DNA from: Actinopolymorpha sp. NPDC004070
GTDB lineage: Bacteria; Actinomycetota; Actinomycetes; Propionibacteriales; Actinopolymorphaceae
Direction: 5' to 3'
DNA length: 64,000 bases
Assembly: GCF_040610475.1 (NCBI RefSeq)
Contig: NZ_JBEXMJ010000001.1
Location: 310,001-374,000, forward strand
The notes beneath the pieces are model-generated. The model saw only the letters and a program-made list of their open reading frames with translations. It had not been told where the DNA came from and did not search any database. Below are positions 42,534 to 52,220 of this stretch, piece after piece; positions within the stretch are counted from its first letter, which is position 1; the number at the start of each line of letters is the position of its first letter. The translations under genes were made by a program, and so were the position numbers.

Positions 42534-42923
42534 ATGGAAGCGGCCGTGGAGGCCAGGGCCGTCGCGCGATTCGTTCGCATCACCCCGAGGAAGGCCCGCC
42601 GGGTCGTCGACCTCATCCGCGGCCACCGGGCCGAGGACGCGGTCAACCTGCTGCGCTTCGCGCCGCAGGCGGCCAGCGAGCCGGTGCTGAAGGTGCTGGA
42701 GAGTGCGATGGCCAACGCCGAGCACAACCTCCAGCTCAACCGCGGCACGCTGCGGGTCGTTCGGGCGTACGTCGACGAGGGTCCGACGATGAAGCGTTGG
42801 CGTGCCCGCGCTCAGGGTAGGCCCGGACCGCTGGAAAAGCGGACCTGTCACATCACCGTGGTCGTGGAGCCGACAGACGAGCAGCCGGCCGCCGGCCAGC
42901 AGAGGAACAGGAGGACCCGCTAG
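42534..42923 (+). CDS. rplV: 50S ribosomal protein L22, with divergent tunnel hairpin
   Basis: 129 residues from ATG 42534, which has AGGAG eight bases upstream and fits the family N-terminus. GTG 42507, overlapping the rpsS stop and also with a good site, would add nine residues. Core motifs are normal ([30 protein letters not shown]). The exit-tunnel beta-hairpin reads [19 protein letters not shown] instead of the usual KRxRPRAQGRAxRIxKRTS: A91, P97, G98, P99, E101 and C105 are atypical. The C-terminal tail is basic. Confidence 0.95.
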   Translation: MEAAVEARAVARFVRITPRKARRVVDLIRGHRAEDAVNLLRFAPQAASEPVLKVLESAMANAEHNLQLNRGTLRVVRAYVDEGPTMKRWRARAQGRPGPLEKRTCHITVVVEPTDEQPAAGQQRNRRTR

Positions 42924-43783
42924 TGGGACAGAAGGTCAACCCGCACGGGTACCGCCTCGGAGTCACCACCGACCACAAGAGCCGGTGGTACGCCGACAAG
43001 CTCTACAAGTCCTACATCGCCGAGGACGTGTCGATCCGTCGCCTGCTCACCAAGGGCATGGACCGGGCCGGCATCTCCAAGGTCGAGATCGAGCGCACCC
43101 GCGACCGGGTTCGCGTCGACATCTACACCGCACGTCCGGGCATCGTGATCGGCCGGCGTGGTGTCGAGGCCGACCGCATCCGCGGCGAGCTGGAGAAGCT
43201 CACCGGCAAGCAGGTGCAGATGAACGTCCTCGAGGTGAAGAACCCCGAGGTCGACGCGCAGCTGGTCGCCCAGGGCGTGGCCGAGCAGCTGGCCAGCCGG
43301 GTGGCGTTCCGCCGGGCCATGCGCAAGGCGCTGCAGAGCGCGAACAAGGCCGGCGCGCTGGGGATCAAGGTCCAGTGCTCGGGTCGCCTCGGCGGCGCCG
43401 AGATGTCGCGGTCGGAGTTCTACCGCGAGGGCCGGGTTCCGCTGCACACGCTGCGTGCCGACATCGACTACGGCTTCTACGAGGCCCGTACGACGTTCGG
43501 CCGGATCGGCGTGAAGGTCTGGATCTACAAGGGCGAGGTCCCGGTCTCCCGGGCCGAGCGTGAGCAGAAGCAGATGGAGGCCCGCAACGCGGCCCAGCGT
43601 CGTCCCGGTGGCGAGCGTCCGCCGCGTGGCGGCCGCCGTGGCGGTGGCGCCGGTGGTGGCGAGCGACGTGAGCGGCGCGACAGCGGGCGGCAGCAGCAGC
43701 CCGCCGCGGCGAGCACCGAGGCGAGCGCTCCCGAGTCCGCCGGTGCGGCCTCCGGTACGACAAGCACCGGACAGGAGGGCTGA
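42923..43783 (+). CDS. rpsC: 30S ribosomal protein S3
   Basis: 286 residues, GTG start sharing one base with the rplV stop. Contains the KH domain ([20 protein letters not shown]) and the C-terminal domain ([20 protein letters not shown]). The last ~70 residues are a low-complexity Arg/Gly then Ala/Ser/Glu tail that E. coli lacks and actinobacteria often have. Part of the mRNA entry helicase. Confidence 0.96.
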   Translation: MGQKVNPHGYRLGVTTDHKSRWYADKLYKSYIAEDVSIRRLLTKGMDRAGISKVEIERTRDRVRVDIYTARPGIVIGRRGVEADRIRGELEKLTGKQVQMNVLEVKNPEVDAQLVAQGVAEQLASRVAFRRAMRKALQSANKAGALGIKVQCSGRLGGAEMSRSEFYREGRVPLHTLRADIDYGFYEARTTFGRIGVKVWIYKGEVPVSRAEREQKQMEARNAAQRRPGGERPPRGGRRGGGAGGGERRERRDSGRQQQPAAASTEASAPESAGAASGTTSTGQEG

Positions 43784-43785
43784 CG

Positions 43786-44205
43786 ATGCTCATCCCGCGG
43801 AAGGTCAAGCACCGCAAGCAACACACCCCGAAGCGGCGCGGCATGGCCAAGGGCGGCACGTCGGTGGCGTTCGGTGAGTACGGCATCCAGGCCCTGGAGA
43901 GCCACTTCGTCACCAACCGGCAGATCGAGGCGGCTCGTATCGCCATGACCCGGCACATCAAGCGTGGCGGCAAGGTGTGGATCAACATCTTCCCCGACCG
44001 CCCGCTGACCAAGAAGCCGGCCGAGACCCGGATGGGTTCCGGTAAGGGTTCGCCGGAGTGGTGGATCGCCAACATCAAGCCGGGCCGGGTGATGTTCGAG
44101 CTGGCCTACCCCAACGAGCAGGTCGCTCGTGAGGCACTGCAGCGGGCGATTCACAAGCTGCCCATGAAGTGCCGCATCGTGAAGCGTGAGGCAGGTGAAG
44201 GCTGA
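43786..44205 (+). CDS. rplP: 50S ribosomal protein L16
   Basis: 139 residues. L16 positions tRNA at the A site. [45 protein letters not shown] and [16 protein letters not shown] are all standard, including the arginine-rich region hit by evernimicin resistance. The stop overlaps the rpmC start by one base. Confidence 0.97.
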   Translation: MLIPRKVKHRKQHTPKRRGMAKGGTSVAFGEYGIQALESHFVTNRQIEAARIAMTRHIKRGGKVWINIFPDRPLTKKPAETRMGSGKGSPEWWIANIKPGRVMFELAYPNEQVAREALQRAIHKLPMKCRIVKREAGEG

Positions 44206-44453
44206 TGGCCACGACATCCAAGGCCACTGAGCTGCGCAACCTCGGCGCGGACGAGCTGGCGGACAAGCTTCGCGAGGCGAAGGAAGAGTTGTTCAACCTC
44301 CGCTTCCAGGGCGCGACCGGCCAGCTGGAGAGCCACGGCCGGCTGCGCACCGTGCGGCGGGAGATCGCGCGGATCTACACGGTGATGCGGGAGCGCGAGC
44401 TCGGCATCACCGCCGCGGTCGAGTCCGATTCGACGGCGGAGGGAGCCGCATGA
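44205..44453 (+). CDS. rpmC: 50S ribosomal protein L29
   Basis: 82 residues, two-helix L29 near the tunnel exit. Contains [18 protein letters not shown] and [12 protein letters not shown]. The C-terminal ~15 residues are an acidic tail. It overlaps rpsQ by four bases. Confidence 0.95.
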   Translation: MATTSKATELRNLGADELADKLREAKEELFNLRFQGATGQLESHGRLRTVRREIARIYTVMRERELGITAAVESDSTAEGAA

Positions 44454-44767
44454 GCACGAACGAAGAGGTGGGATCGGTGTCCGCCGCGCAGACGGGTGCT
44501 ACGACGACCGAGCAGAAGCGTGGCTTCCGCAAGACCCGCGAGGGCCTGGTCGTCAGCGACAAGATGGACAAGACCGTTGTGGTCGAGGTCGAGGACCGCG
44601 TCAAGCACGCCCTCTACGGCAAGGTCATGCGCCGGACCAACCGGCTCAAGGCCCACGACGAGGCGAACGAGTGCGGCGTCGGCGACCGGGTGCTCCTGAT
44701 GGAGACCAGGCCGCTGTCGGCGACGAAGCGCTGGCGGATCGTCGAGATTCTCGAGAAGGCCAAGTAA
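44450..44767 (+). CDS. rpsQ: 30S ribosomal protein S17
   Basis: 105 residues. OB-fold S17 with [20 protein letters not shown] and [20 protein letters not shown]. The first ~22 residues (Thr/Glu/Ala-rich) are an extension. A 112-base gap, unusually long for this operon, separates it from rplN. Confidence 0.95.
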   Translation: MSTNEEVGSVSAAQTGATTTEQKRGFRKTREGLVVSDKMDKTVVVEVEDRVKHALYGKVMRRTNRLKAHDEANECGVGDRVLLMETRPLSATKRWRIVEILEKAK

Positions 44768-44784
44768 GGATTTCGAGCGGCATC

Positions 44785-44883
44785 ATGCCCGCGAAGACCA
44801 GAGCCGATCGGCGACGCCGGTCGTCGAAGAAGTTGGACAGCCGGCGGTGCCGGTTGGGTCGTCCGACAGGGAGACTGTGGTGA
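44785..44883 (+). CDS. Possible 32-aa basic leader peptide upstream of rplN
   Basis: ATG 44785 opens a 32-codon frame in the rpsQ-rplN gap. Its TGA overlaps the rplN GTG (GTGA), like real neighbours in this operon. The product is very basic (10 Arg, 3 Lys; [16 protein letters not shown] ...). The nearest purine-rich site (AAGGA) is 14 bases upstream, which is far. It could be a translated leader coupling rplN to the operon, or chance. No family is known. Confidence 0.3.
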   Translation: MPAKTRADRRRRSSKKLDSRRCRLGRPTGRLW

Positions 44884-45248
44884 TTCAGCAGGAGTCGCGA
44901 CTGAAGGTCGCCGACAACACGGGAGCCAAGGAAATCTTGTGCATCCGCGTCCTCGGCGGCTCCGGTCGGCGGTACGCCGGGATCGGCGACGTCATCGTCG
45001 CCACCGTGAAGGACGCCATCCCCGGTGGCAACGTCAAGAAGGGCGAGGTCGTCAAGGCCGTCGTCGTACGCACCGTCAAGGAGCGCCGGCGTCCGGACGG
45101 GTCCTACATCCGCTTCGACGAGAACGCCGCGGTCCTGCTGAGGAACGACGGCGAGCCCCGCGGGACCCGCATCTTCGGGCCGGTCGGGCGTGAACTTCGC
45201 GAGAAGCGCTACATGCGGATCATCTCGCTCGCTCCGGAGGTGCTCTAG
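44880..45248 (+). CDS. rplN: 50S ribosomal protein L14
   Basis: 122 residues, exactly the family length, from GTG 44880. L14 forms inter-subunit bridges. [40 protein letters not shown] and [19 protein letters not shown] are typical. It ends 3 bases before rplX. Confidence 0.97.
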   Translation: MIQQESRLKVADNTGAKEILCIRVLGGSGRRYAGIGDVIVATVKDAIPGGNVKKGEVVKAVVVRTVKERRRPDGSYIRFDENAAVLLRNDGEPRGTRIFGPVGRELREKRYMRIISLAPEVL

Positions 45249-45251
45249 ACC

Positions 45252-45626
45252 ATGGCGAATTCGCTGCACATCAAGAAGGGCGACCTCGTACGGGTCACCG
45301 TCGGCCGCGACCGTGGGGTCGAAGGCAAGGTGATCGACGTGGACCCGGCCAAGGGCAGGGTCTTCGTCGAGGGCGCCAACCGCGTGAAGCGGCACACGAA
45401 GGTGGTCCAGGGCGGCGGCCGTCAGGGCACGACCGGCGGGATCGTGACGCAGGAGGCCTCCATTCCGGTCTCCAACGTCACCCTGCTGGTCGAGGTCGAC
45501 GGCAAGAAGGTGCCGACCCGGGTGGGCTACGACCGGCGTGAGGTGGAGAAGACCCGCGCCGACGGTTCGACGTACAAGGCCTTCCGCAGCGTGCGTATCG
45601 CTCGGAAGACCGGCGAGGAGATCTGA
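45252..45626 (+). CDS. rplX: 50S ribosomal protein L24
   Basis: 124 residues. KOW-motif L24, an assembly initiator: [30 protein letters not shown] and [16 protein letters not shown]. The stop overlaps the rplE ATG (TGATG). Confidence 0.96.
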   Translation: MANSLHIKKGDLVRVTVGRDRGVEGKVIDVDPAKGRVFVEGANRVKRHTKVVQGGGRQGTTGGIVTQEASIPVSNVTLLVEVDGKKVPTRVGYDRREVEKTRADGSTYKAFRSVRIARKTGEEI

Positions 45627-46195
45627 TGACGGCTGCGACCGAGGAGCGCGTACAGCCTCGCCTCAAGGCGCGCTACCGCAACGAGATTGCCGGGTCCCTG
45701 CGCAAGGAGTTCGGCTTCGCCAACCCCATGCAGGTCCCGACGGTGACCAAGGTCATCGTCAACATGGGTGTCGGTGACGCCGCGCGCGACTCCAAGCTGA
45801 TCGACGGCGCCGTGCGCGACCTGACCAACATCACCGGCCAGAAGCCGGCGGTCACCCGGGCCCGCAAGTCCATCGCGCAGTTCAAGCTGCGCGAGGGCAT
45901 GCCGATCGGCACGCACGTGACGCTGCGCGGCGACCGGATGTGGGAGTTCCTGGACCGGTTGCTCTCCCTCGCGCTGCCGCGCATCCGCGACTTCCGGGGT
46001 CTGTCGCCCAGGCAGTTCGACGGCCGCGGCAACTACACGTTCGGCCTCACCGAGCAGGTGATGTTCCACGAGATCGACCCCGACCAGATCGACCGGTCGC
46101 GTGGCATGGACATCACCGTGGTGACGACCGCATCGAATGACGAGGAGGGGCGCGCTCTCCTCCGGCACCTCGGTTTCCCGTTCAAGGAGTCCTGA
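45626..46195 (+). CDS. rplE: 50S ribosomal protein L5
   Basis: 189 residues. L5 binds 5S rRNA and bridges to S13. [60 protein letters not shown] and MDITVVTTA are as expected. It ends one base before rpsN. Confidence 0.97.
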   Translation: MTAATEERVQPRLKARYRNEIAGSLRKEFGFANPMQVPTVTKVIVNMGVGDAARDSKLIDGAVRDLTNITGQKPAVTRARKSIAQFKLREGMPIGTHVTLRGDRMWEFLDRLLSLALPRIRDFRGLSPRQFDGRGNYTFGLTEQVMFHEIDPDQIDRSRGMDITVVTTASNDEEGRALLRHLGFPFKES

Positions 46196-46196
46196 C

Positions 46197-46382
46197 GTGG
46201 CTAAGACAGCCCTGATCAACAAGGCGAAGGCCAAGCCGAAGTTCGGCGTGCGCGCCTACACCCGTTGCCAGCGGTGCGGTCGGCCGCGTGCGGTCTTCCG
46301 CAAGTTCGGTCTCTGCCGGATCTGCGTGCGCGAGATGGGACACCGCGGCGAGCTGCCCGGTGTGACCAAGAGCAGCTGGTAA
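46197..46382 (+). CDS. rpsN: 30S ribosomal protein S14, type Z (zinc-binding)
   Basis: 61 residues, the short zinc form (often called rpsZ). Two CxxC pairs, C24/C27 (RCQRCGRP) and C40/C43 ([17 protein letters not shown]). GTG 46197 gives the standard [11 protein letters not shown] start. A zinc-independent copy probably lies elsewhere in the genome. Confidence 0.96.
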   Translation: MAKTALINKAKAKPKFGVRAYTRCQRCGRPRAVFRKFGLCRICVREMGHRGELPGVTKSSW

Positions 46383-46463
46383 GCCGACCACAGGCATCGC
46401 CTTCCCAACTAGTCACCTCAGGTCCGGAGCCCCGGAAACCGTGGTGAGAAAGTGGCCAGACCT

Positions 46464-46871
46464 ATGAGCATGACCGACCCGATCGCAGACATGTTGACCC
46501 GTCTGCGCAACGCCAACCGGGCGTATCACGACACCACCTCGATGCCCTACAGCAAGCTCAAGGCGGGCATCGCCGAGATCCTCCAGCAGGAGGGTTACAT
46601 CGCCGGCTGGCGGGTCGAGGAGCCGGAGGCCGGCGCGGTGGGCAAGACCCTCGTGCTGCAGCTGCGCTTCGGTCCCAGCCGGGAGCGCTCCATCGCGGGT
46701 ATCCGGCGGATCTCCAAGCCGGGCCTGCGGGTTTACGCGAAGTCGACCGGCCTGCCGAAGGTGCTCGGCGGACTCGGCATCGCGATCATTTCGACGTCGC
46801 AGGGGCTGCTGACAGACCGGCAGGCCACCCAGCGTCGCGTAGGCGGCGAAGTCGTCGCCTACGTGTGGTAA
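46464..46871 (+). CDS. rpsH: 30S ribosomal protein S8
   Basis: 135 residues from ATG 46464 ([20 protein letters not shown]). GTG 46452 and ATG 46470 are alternative starts, and none has a strong ribosome site. S8 binds 16S helix 21 and represses the spc operon in E. coli. The C-terminus [19 protein letters not shown]...VVAYVW is normal. Confidence 0.95.
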   Translation: MSMTDPIADMLTRLRNANRAYHDTTSMPYSKLKAGIAEILQQEGYIAGWRVEEPEAGAVGKTLVLQLRFGPSRERSIAGIRRISKPGLRVYAKSTGLPKVLGGLGIAIISTSQGLLTDRQATQRRVGGEVVAYVW

Positions 46872-46899
46872 CGGGAACGGGAAGGAGGAAGGACACCGC

Positions 46900-47439
46900 A
46901 TGTCCCGCATCGGCAAGCTCCCCATCCCGGTGCCCTCGGGCGTCGACGTGGCGATCGATGGCCAGACGGTCACCGTGAAGGGGCCCAAGGGAACCCTGGC
47001 GCACACCGTCTCGGCACCCATCACGGTCGTCCAGGACGAAGGACAGCTCGAGGTCAGGCGTCCCGACGACGAGCGCAGGAGCAAGGAGCTCCACGGGCTC
47101 AGTCGCACGCTGGTCTCCAACATGATCGTCGGGGTGACGCAGGGCTACGAGCGCAAGCTCGAGATCGTCGGCGTCGGCTACCGGGTGGTGCCCAAGGGCC
47201 CCACCCAGCTCGAGCTCTCGCTCGGCTACAGCCACCCGATCACGTTCGACGCCCCCGAAGGCGTGACGTTCGCCGTGGAGACGGCCACCAAGTTCTCGGT
47301 CTCCGGGATCAACAAGCAGCAGGTCGGTGAGGTCGCCGCCAACATCCGCAAGCTGCGCAAGCCGGAGCCGTACAAGGGCAAGGGCATTCGTTACGCCGGC
47401 GAGCAGGTTCGGCGCAAGGTCGGAAAGGCGGGTAAGTAA
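46900..47439 (+). CDS. rplF: 50S ribosomal protein L6
   Basis: 179 residues. Two tandem alpha/beta domains at the GTPase-factor site. [30 protein letters not shown], and the C-terminal [20 protein letters not shown] are standard. ATG after GGAAGGAGGAAGG. It ends 3 bases before rplR. Confidence 0.97.
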   Translation: MSRIGKLPIPVPSGVDVAIDGQTVTVKGPKGTLAHTVSAPITVVQDEGQLEVRRPDDERRSKELHGLSRTLVSNMIVGVTQGYERKLEIVGVGYRVVPKGPTQLELSLGYSHPITFDAPEGVTFAVETATKFSVSGINKQQVGEVAANIRKLRKPEPYKGKGIRYAGEQVRRKVGKAGK

Positions 47440-47442
47440 GCG

Positions 47443-47826
47443 ATGGCCGCCAGTCTCAGCAGCCACAGGACCGCCAACGCCAAGACGCGCGCGCGTCTGC
47501 GCCGCCAGCTGCGGGTGCGGAAGAAGATCTTCGGCACGCCCGAGCGTCCCCGCCTGGTCGTCACCCGATCCGCTCGCCACGTCGTGGCGCAGGTCGTGGA
47601 CGACACCGCGGGCCACACGCTGGCGTCCGCCTCCACGCTGGAGGCCGACCTGCGTGCCTCGGACGGCGACAAGACCGCGCGGGCCCGCCAGGTCGGCGCG
47701 CTGGTCGCCGACCGGGCGAAGGCCGCTGGTGTGTCCGCCGTAGTGTTCGACCGCGCCGGCAACCGGTACCAGGGGCGCGTCGCCGCGCTCGCGGACGGAG
47801 CCCGCGAAGCCGGGCTCGAGTTCTGA
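47443..47826 (+). CDS. rplR: 50S ribosomal protein L18
   Basis: 127 residues. L18 binds 5S r[23 protein letters not shown] near the N-terminus, [20 protein letters not shown] and [13 protein letters not shown] at the end. In the spc operon between rplF and rpsE. Confidence 0.97.
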   Translation: MAASLSSHRTANAKTRARLRRQLRVRKKIFGTPERPRLVVTRSARHVVAQVVDDTAGHTLASASTLEADLRASDGDKTARARQVGALVADRAKAAGVSAVVFDRAGNRYQGRVAALADGAREAGLEF

Positions 47827-47853
47827 CGTTCGACCAGAAGAAGAGAGGTAACC

Positions 47854-48456
47854 ATGGCTGGACCCCAGCAGCGCCGCGGTAGCGGCACTGGTGACCGCCG
47901 GGACCGCCGGGACGAACGTCGGGGCGGTTCGGCGGCGGAGAAGACCGCGTACATCGAGCGGGTCGTCTCGATCAACCGTGTCGCCAAGGTCGTGAAGGGC
48001 GGCCGGCGCTTCAGCTTCACCGCGCTGGTCGTCGTCGGCGACGGTGACGGCACCGTGGGCGTCGGTTACGGCAAGGCGAAGGAAGTGCCCTCCGCGATCG
48101 CCAAGGGCGTCGAGGAGGCCAAGAAGCACTTCTTCAAGGTCCCCCGTATCCAGGGCACCATCCCGCACCCCGTGCAGGGCGAGAAGGCGGCCGGTGTCGT
48201 CCTCCTTCGCCCGGCTTCGCCCGGTACCGGTGTGATCGCCGGTGGACCGGTGCGAGCCGTGCTGGAGTGCGCGGGCATCCACGACATCCTGTCCAAGTCC
48301 CTCGGTTCCTCCAACGCGATCAACATCGTCCACGCGACGGTGGAGGCGCTGCGGATGCTCGAGGCGCCGGAGAAGGTCGCGGCTCGCCGCGGTCTGCCGG
48401 TCGAGGACGTCGCTCCGGCCGCGTTGCTGCGGGCCCGGGCGGAGGTGAGCGCGTGA
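47854..48456 (+). CDS. rpsE: 30S ribosomal protein S5
   Basis: 200 residues. S5 works with S4 and S12 in decoding accuracy and mRNA unwinding. An Arg/Gly-rich N-terminal tail, then [28 protein letters not shown] (the spectinomycin loop looks normal), [15 protein letters not shown] and [16 protein letters not shown]. The stop overlaps rpmD by one base. Confidence 0.97.
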   Translation: MAGPQQRRGSGTGDRRDRRDERRGGSAAEKTAYIERVVSINRVAKVVKGGRRFSFTALVVVGDGDGTVGVGYGKAKEVPSAIAKGVEEAKKHFFKVPRIQGTIPHPVQGEKAAGVVLLRPASPGTGVIAGGPVRAVLECAGIHDILSKSLGSSNAINIVHATVEALRMLEAPEKVAARRGLPVEDVAPAALLRARAEVSA

Positions 48457-48638
48457 TGGCGCAGCTCAAGGTCCGCCAGGTCCGATCGACGATCGGCCGC
48501 AAGCAGAACCAGCGGGACACCCTCCGGTCGCTCGGGCTCAAGCGCCTGAACGACGTGGTGGTCAAGGAGGACCGTCCGGAGATCCGGGGCATGATCGCGA
48601 CGGTTTCCCACCTCGTCGCGGTCGAGGAGGTCGACTGA
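48456..48638 (+). CDS. rpmD: 50S ribosomal protein L30
   Basis: 60 residues, standard for L30: [51 protein letters not shown] 48456 overlaps the rpsE stop, and rplO follows after 2 bases. Confidence 0.96.
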   Translation: MAQLKVRQVRSTIGRKQNQRDTLRSLGLKRLNDVVVKEDRPEIRGMIATVSHLVAVEEVD

Positions 48639-48640
48639 CG

Positions 48641-49129
48641 ATGGCTAGCCAGGCCAGGAACAACACGGCCGAGCGGGAGGCCGGCGGTACGCCGCTGCGC
48701 GTCCACCACCTGCGGCCGGCGCCCGGCGCGAAGACCGCGCGCACCCGCGTGGGTCGCGGTGAGGGCAGCAAGGGCAAGACCGCCGGGCGGGGCACCAAGG
48801 GCAGCAAGGCCCGCGGCAGCATCCCCCCGATGTTCGAGGGCGGCCAGATGCCGCTGCACATGCGGATGCCGAAGCTGAAGGGCTTCAAGAACCCCTTCCG
48901 TACCGAGTACCAAGTGGTCAACCTGGACAAGATCAGCGCGCTCTACCCCGACGGCGGCAACGTCACCGTCGAGGCGCTGGTCGCCCACGGCGCGGTCCGC
49001 CCGGACCGTCCGGTCAAGGTTCTCGGCACCGGCGAGGTGTCGGCGGCGTTCGAGGTGACTGCCCACAAGTTCTCCCAGAGCGCCCGTGACAAGATCACCG
49101 CGGCGGGCGGCACGGTCACCGAGCTGTAG
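48641..49129 (+). CDS. rplO: 50S ribosomal protein L15
   Basis: 162 residues. A glycine/lysine-rich N-terminal arm that threads into 23S rRNA ([20 protein letters not shown]) and a globular C-terminal domain. About 20 N-terminal residues ([16 protein letters not shown]...) extend beyond the usual start near [13 protein letters not shown]. The last gene before a large hairpin, so it is probably the end of this spc-operon transcript segment. Confidence 0.96.
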   Translation: MASQARNNTAEREAGGTPLRVHHLRPAPGAKTARTRVGRGEGSKGKTAGRGTKGSKARGSIPPMFEGGQMPLHMRMPKLKGFKNPFRTEYQVVNLDKISALYPDGGNVTVEALVAHGAVRPDRPVKVLGTGEVSAAFEVTAHKFSQSARDKITAAGGTVTEL

Positions 49130-49154
49130 AAGTTCGTCACACACGCGACAAGGT

Positions 49155-49202
49155 GGGGCGCCACTGGCGGTAAGGTTCCAAGGAACCCCGCCAGGGCGCC
49201 CC
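49155..49202 (+). terminator. Long compound hairpin between rplO and secY
   Basis: Three stacked stems: GGGGCGCC/GGCGCCCC, TGGCGG/CCGCCA and GGTTCC/GGAACC with an AA loop, about 20 bp in total. No T-run. It could terminate the spc transcript or act as an RNA processing/attenuation element before secY. Confidence 0.65.
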
Positions 49203-49230
49203 GTGTGGCGTCGCCGGCCCGAGCGGGCTG

Positions 49231-49236
49231 TATTGT
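49231..49236 (+). promoter_or_regulatory. Possible -10 of a secY promoter
   Basis: TATTGT, downstream of the hairpin and 99 bases before the secY start, with no clear -35. Together with the hairpin it suggests secY-adk-map is a separate unit. Confidence 0.4.
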
Positions 49237-49335
49237 CCGAGGGAACGTCAGGGCTCCGGGGCGGCGTCGCGTCGGTTCCCAGTGGTGTCCACCGATCACG
49301 AGGATCCGCCGCCAGGCGGTACGCAGGAGGACTGG

Positions 49336-50634
49336 GTGCTCACCGCGTTCGTCAACGCGTTCAAGACGCCGGACCTGCGCAAGAAGCTGCTCTTCACGCT
49401 CTTCATCATCGCGTTGTTCCGGGTCGGTTCGGTGCTACCCACCCCAGGGGTGGACGCCGCGGCCGTACGCCGTTGCCTCAACCCCGCGCTGTCGGGTGGT
49501 GGCAACAACATCTACGGGATGCTCAACCTCTTCTCCGGCGGCGCACTGCTGCAGCTGTCGGTCTTCGCGCTCACGATCATGCCGTACATCACGGCGAGCA
49601 TCATCATCCAGCTGCTCACGGTCGTGATCCCACGCCTGGAGACCCTCAAGAAGGAGGGGCACTCCGGCACCCAGAAGATCACGCAGTACACCCGATATCT
49701 CACCATCGGCCTGGCGATTCTGCAGTCGACCACGATCGTGGCACTCGCGCGATCGGGCCGGATGTTCCAGGGCTGCAACGAGACGATCATCCCGAACGAC
49801 AGCATCCTCACCCTGGTGACGATGGTGCTGACCATGACCGCCGGTACCGGCGTGATCATGTGGTTCGGCGAGCTGATCACCGACCGCGGCGTGGGCAACG
49901 GCATGTCGGTGCTGATCTTCGTGTCGATCGCGGCGGGCTTCCCGACCGCGCTGTGGGGCATCCGCCAGCAGAAGGGCTGGGTCACCTTCCTCGCGGTGAT
50001 CGCGATCGGCCTGGTCATCATGGGCGCCGTCATCTACGTCGAGCAGGCCCAGCGCCGGATCCCGGTGCAGTACGCCAAGCGGATGCTCGGCCGGCGCGCC
50101 TACGGCGGCAGTTCGACGTACATCCCGCTCAAGGTCAACCAGGCCGGCGTCATCCCGGTGATCTTCGCGTCCAGCCTGCTCTACGTGCCGGTGCTCGCCG
50201 CGCAGTTCAATCCGAACGCCCCGTGGGCGCAATGGATCACCACCAACATCTCCCGGGGCGACCACCCGGCCTACATGCTCGGCTTCTTCCTGTTGATCGT
50301 GGCGTTCACGTACTTCTACGTGGGCATCACGTTCAACCCGACGGAGGTTGCCGACAACATGAAGAAGCACGGCGGCTTCATCCCGGGCATCCGGGCCGGC
50401 AAGCCCACCGAGGATTACCTGCAGTACGTGCTCTCGCGCATCACCGCGCCGGGTTCGCTCTACCTCGGTGTGCTGGCGCTGATCCCGCTGATCGCGTTCG
50501 CACTCATCGGGGCCAACCAGAACTTCCCGTTCGGCGGCACGTCCATCCTGATCGTGGTCGGGGTGGGTCTCGACACGGTGAAGCAGATCGAGAGCCAGCT
50601 CCAGCAGCGGCACTACGAAGGGTTCCTGCGTTGA
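49336..50634 (+). CDS. secY: Preprotein translocase subunit SecY
   Basis: 432 residues, ten membrane spans, the protein-conducting channel of the Sec translocon. GTG 49336 is chosen: AGGAGG lies 5 bases upstream and the product starts MLTAFVNAFKTPDLRKKLLF as in the family. The in-frame GTG at 49282 would add an atypical hydrophilic 18-residue tail. The C-terminal cytoplasmic segment ESQLQQRHYEGFLR is conserved. The stop overlaps the adk TTG (TTGA). Confidence 0.96.
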   Translation: MLTAFVNAFKTPDLRKKLLFTLFIIALFRVGSVLPTPGVDAAAVRRCLNPALSGGGNNIYGMLNLFSGGALLQLSVFALTIMPYITASIIIQLLTVVIPRLETLKKEGHSGTQKITQYTRYLTIGLAILQSTTIVALARSGRMFQGCNETIIPNDSILTLVTMVLTMTAGTGVIMWFGELITDRGVGNGMSVLIFVSIAAGFPTALWGIRQQKGWVTFLAVIAIGLVIMGAVIYVEQAQRRIPVQYAKRMLGRRAYGGSSTYIPLKVNQAGVIPVIFASSLLYVPVLAAQFNPNAPWAQWITTNISRGDHPAYMLGFFLLIVAFTYFYVGITFNPTEVADNMKKHGGFIPGIRAGKPTEDYLQYVLSRITAPGSLYLGVLALIPLIAFALIGANQNFPFGGTSILIVVGVGLDTVKQIESQLQQRHYEGFLR

Positions 50635-51197
50635 CGCGCCTGCTCATCATGGGTCCACCCGGCGCGGGCAAGGGCACCCAGGCGAAGAAGATCGCCGAAC
50701 GACTGCACGTCCCGGCCATCTCGACCGGCGACATCCTGCGGCGCAACGTCGAGGACCGCACGCTCCTCGGCCGGGAGGCGGCCCGCTACCTCGACGCGGG
50801 TGAGCTCGTTCCGGACGAGATCATCAACGGCATGGTGCGGGCCCGGCTGGACGAGCCGGACACCGAAGGCGGCTTCCTGCTCGACGGCTACCCGCGCACG
50901 CTCGCCCAGGTGGGCACGCTCGACGACATCCTCGCCGACGAGGGGGTGTCACTGGAGCGGGTGCTGGTGCTCACCGTCGACCCCGACGAACTGGTCAAGC
51001 GGGTGCTCAACCGCGCCCAGGAGAGCGGCCGCAGCGACGACACCGAGGACGTCATCCGGCGCAGGCTGGAGGTCTACTCCGAGCAGACCGAGCCGCTGCT
51101 CGACGTGTACGCCGGACGTGGGCTCCTGGTGCCGGTGAACGGCATGGGCGAGGTCAACGAGGTGACCGAACGGGTGCTGTCCGCGCTCGCGAAGTAA
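50631..51197 (+). CDS. adk: Adenylate kinase
   Basis: 188 residues. Interconverts ATP + AMP and 2 ADP. P-loop GPPGAGKGT (G8-T16), AMP-binding ISTGDILRRNV and LLDGYPRT; the short LID (NRAQESGRSDDTEDVIRRR) lacks zinc cysteines. TTG start 50631 overlaps the secY stop; later starts would delete the first strand RLLIMG. The secY-adk-map order is conserved. Confidence 0.96.
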   Translation: MTRLLIMGPPGAGKGTQAKKIAERLHVPAISTGDILRRNVEDRTLLGREAARYLDAGELVPDEIINGMVRARLDEPDTEGGFLLDGYPRTLAQVGTLDDILADEGVSLERVLVLTVDPDELVKRVLNRAQESGRSDDTEDVIRRRLEVYSEQTEPLLDVYAGRGLLVPVNGMGEVNEVTERVLSALAK

Positions 51198-51217
51198 GCG
51201 GGGCGACAGGAGGCACC

Positions 51218-52051
51218 GTGTTCTCAGACCGCAGGCTGCACCTGAAGAAGCCGGCCGAGATCTCGCTCATGCGGGCGGCCGGCCTGGTGGTCGGGCAGAC
51301 CCTGGAGGCGCTGCGCGCCGCCGTGGCGCCGGGCGTCACCACCGCCGACCTGGACGCGCTGGCGGAGGAACGGATCCGGGCCAGCGGCGCGGTGCCGTCG
51401 TTCCTCGGCTACCACGGTTACCCGGCCTCGATCTGCACGTCGGTCAACGACGAGGTGGTGCACGGGATCCCGGGCGGCCGGACCCTGCGTGAGGGCGACC
51501 TCATCTCGATCGACTGTGGCGCGATCGTGGAGGGCTGGCACGGCGACGCGGCGATCACCGTCCCGGTGGGGGAGGTGGAGCCGCGGCTGCTCGAGCTCGC
51601 CCGGGTCTGCGAGGAGGCCCTGTGGCGCGGACTGGCCGCGGTGCGCGCCGCCGGCCGCCTCAGCGACGTGTCCGCCGCGGTGGAGACCTACGTACGCGGG
51701 CAGGGCGACTACGGCATCGTCGAGGACTACGTGGGCCACGGGATCGGCACCCAGATGCACATGCCGCCCAACGTCCCCAACCTCGGCAAGCCCGGCAAGG
51801 GCCCGCGGCTGCAGCCGGGGCTGACGATCGCGGTGGAGCCGATGATCACCCTGGGCTCCCAGGACACCGACGTCCTCGAGGACGACTGGACCGTGGTCAC
51901 CCGTGACGGCGGCACGGCGGCGCACGTGGAGCACACGGTGGCGCTGACGGAGACCGGCCCGTGGGTCCTCACCGCGCTGGACGGGGGAGCGGCGAAGTTC
52001 GCCGAGCTCGGAATCGCCGTCGGCGGGCAGGACAGCCAGCCCGTCGGGTAG
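51218..52051 (+). CDS. map: Methionine aminopeptidase, type I
   Basis: 277 residues. Removes the N-terminal Met from new proteins. The metal ligands are visible: Asp in ISIDCGAIVEGWHGDAAITV (two Asp), His in GHGIGTQMHMPPNVPN, Glu in VEPMITLG and Glu in HVEHTVALTE. The substrate-site His is in YHGYPASICTSVNDEVVHGIP. GTG start after GGAGG, 20 bases past adk. Confidence 0.95.
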   Translation: MFSDRRLHLKKPAEISLMRAAGLVVGQTLEALRAAVAPGVTTADLDALAEERIRASGAVPSFLGYHGYPASICTSVNDEVVHGIPGGRTLREGDLISIDCGAIVEGWHGDAAITVPVGEVEPRLLELARVCEEALWRGLAAVRAAGRLSDVSAAVETYVRGQGDYGIVEDYVGHGIGTQMHMPPNVPNLGKPGKGPRLQPGLTIAVEPMITLGSQDTDVLEDDWTVVTRDGGTAAHVEHTVALTETGPWVLTALDGGAAKFAELGIAVGGQDSQPVG

Positions 52052-52220
52052 GGCCGGCATTCTCGATCCGCTTCACGTGGGTACGGCGTACCAGCGACCC
52101 GGGTAGCGACACCGATCCCTCGGGTAGGGCGAACCCCACCATGGGTGAGGGGGAGTACTCCCCTCACCCTGGGGGGTCATCCCGGATGCGGTCCCGCACG
52201 CGTCCGGGCAGACTGTCCAC

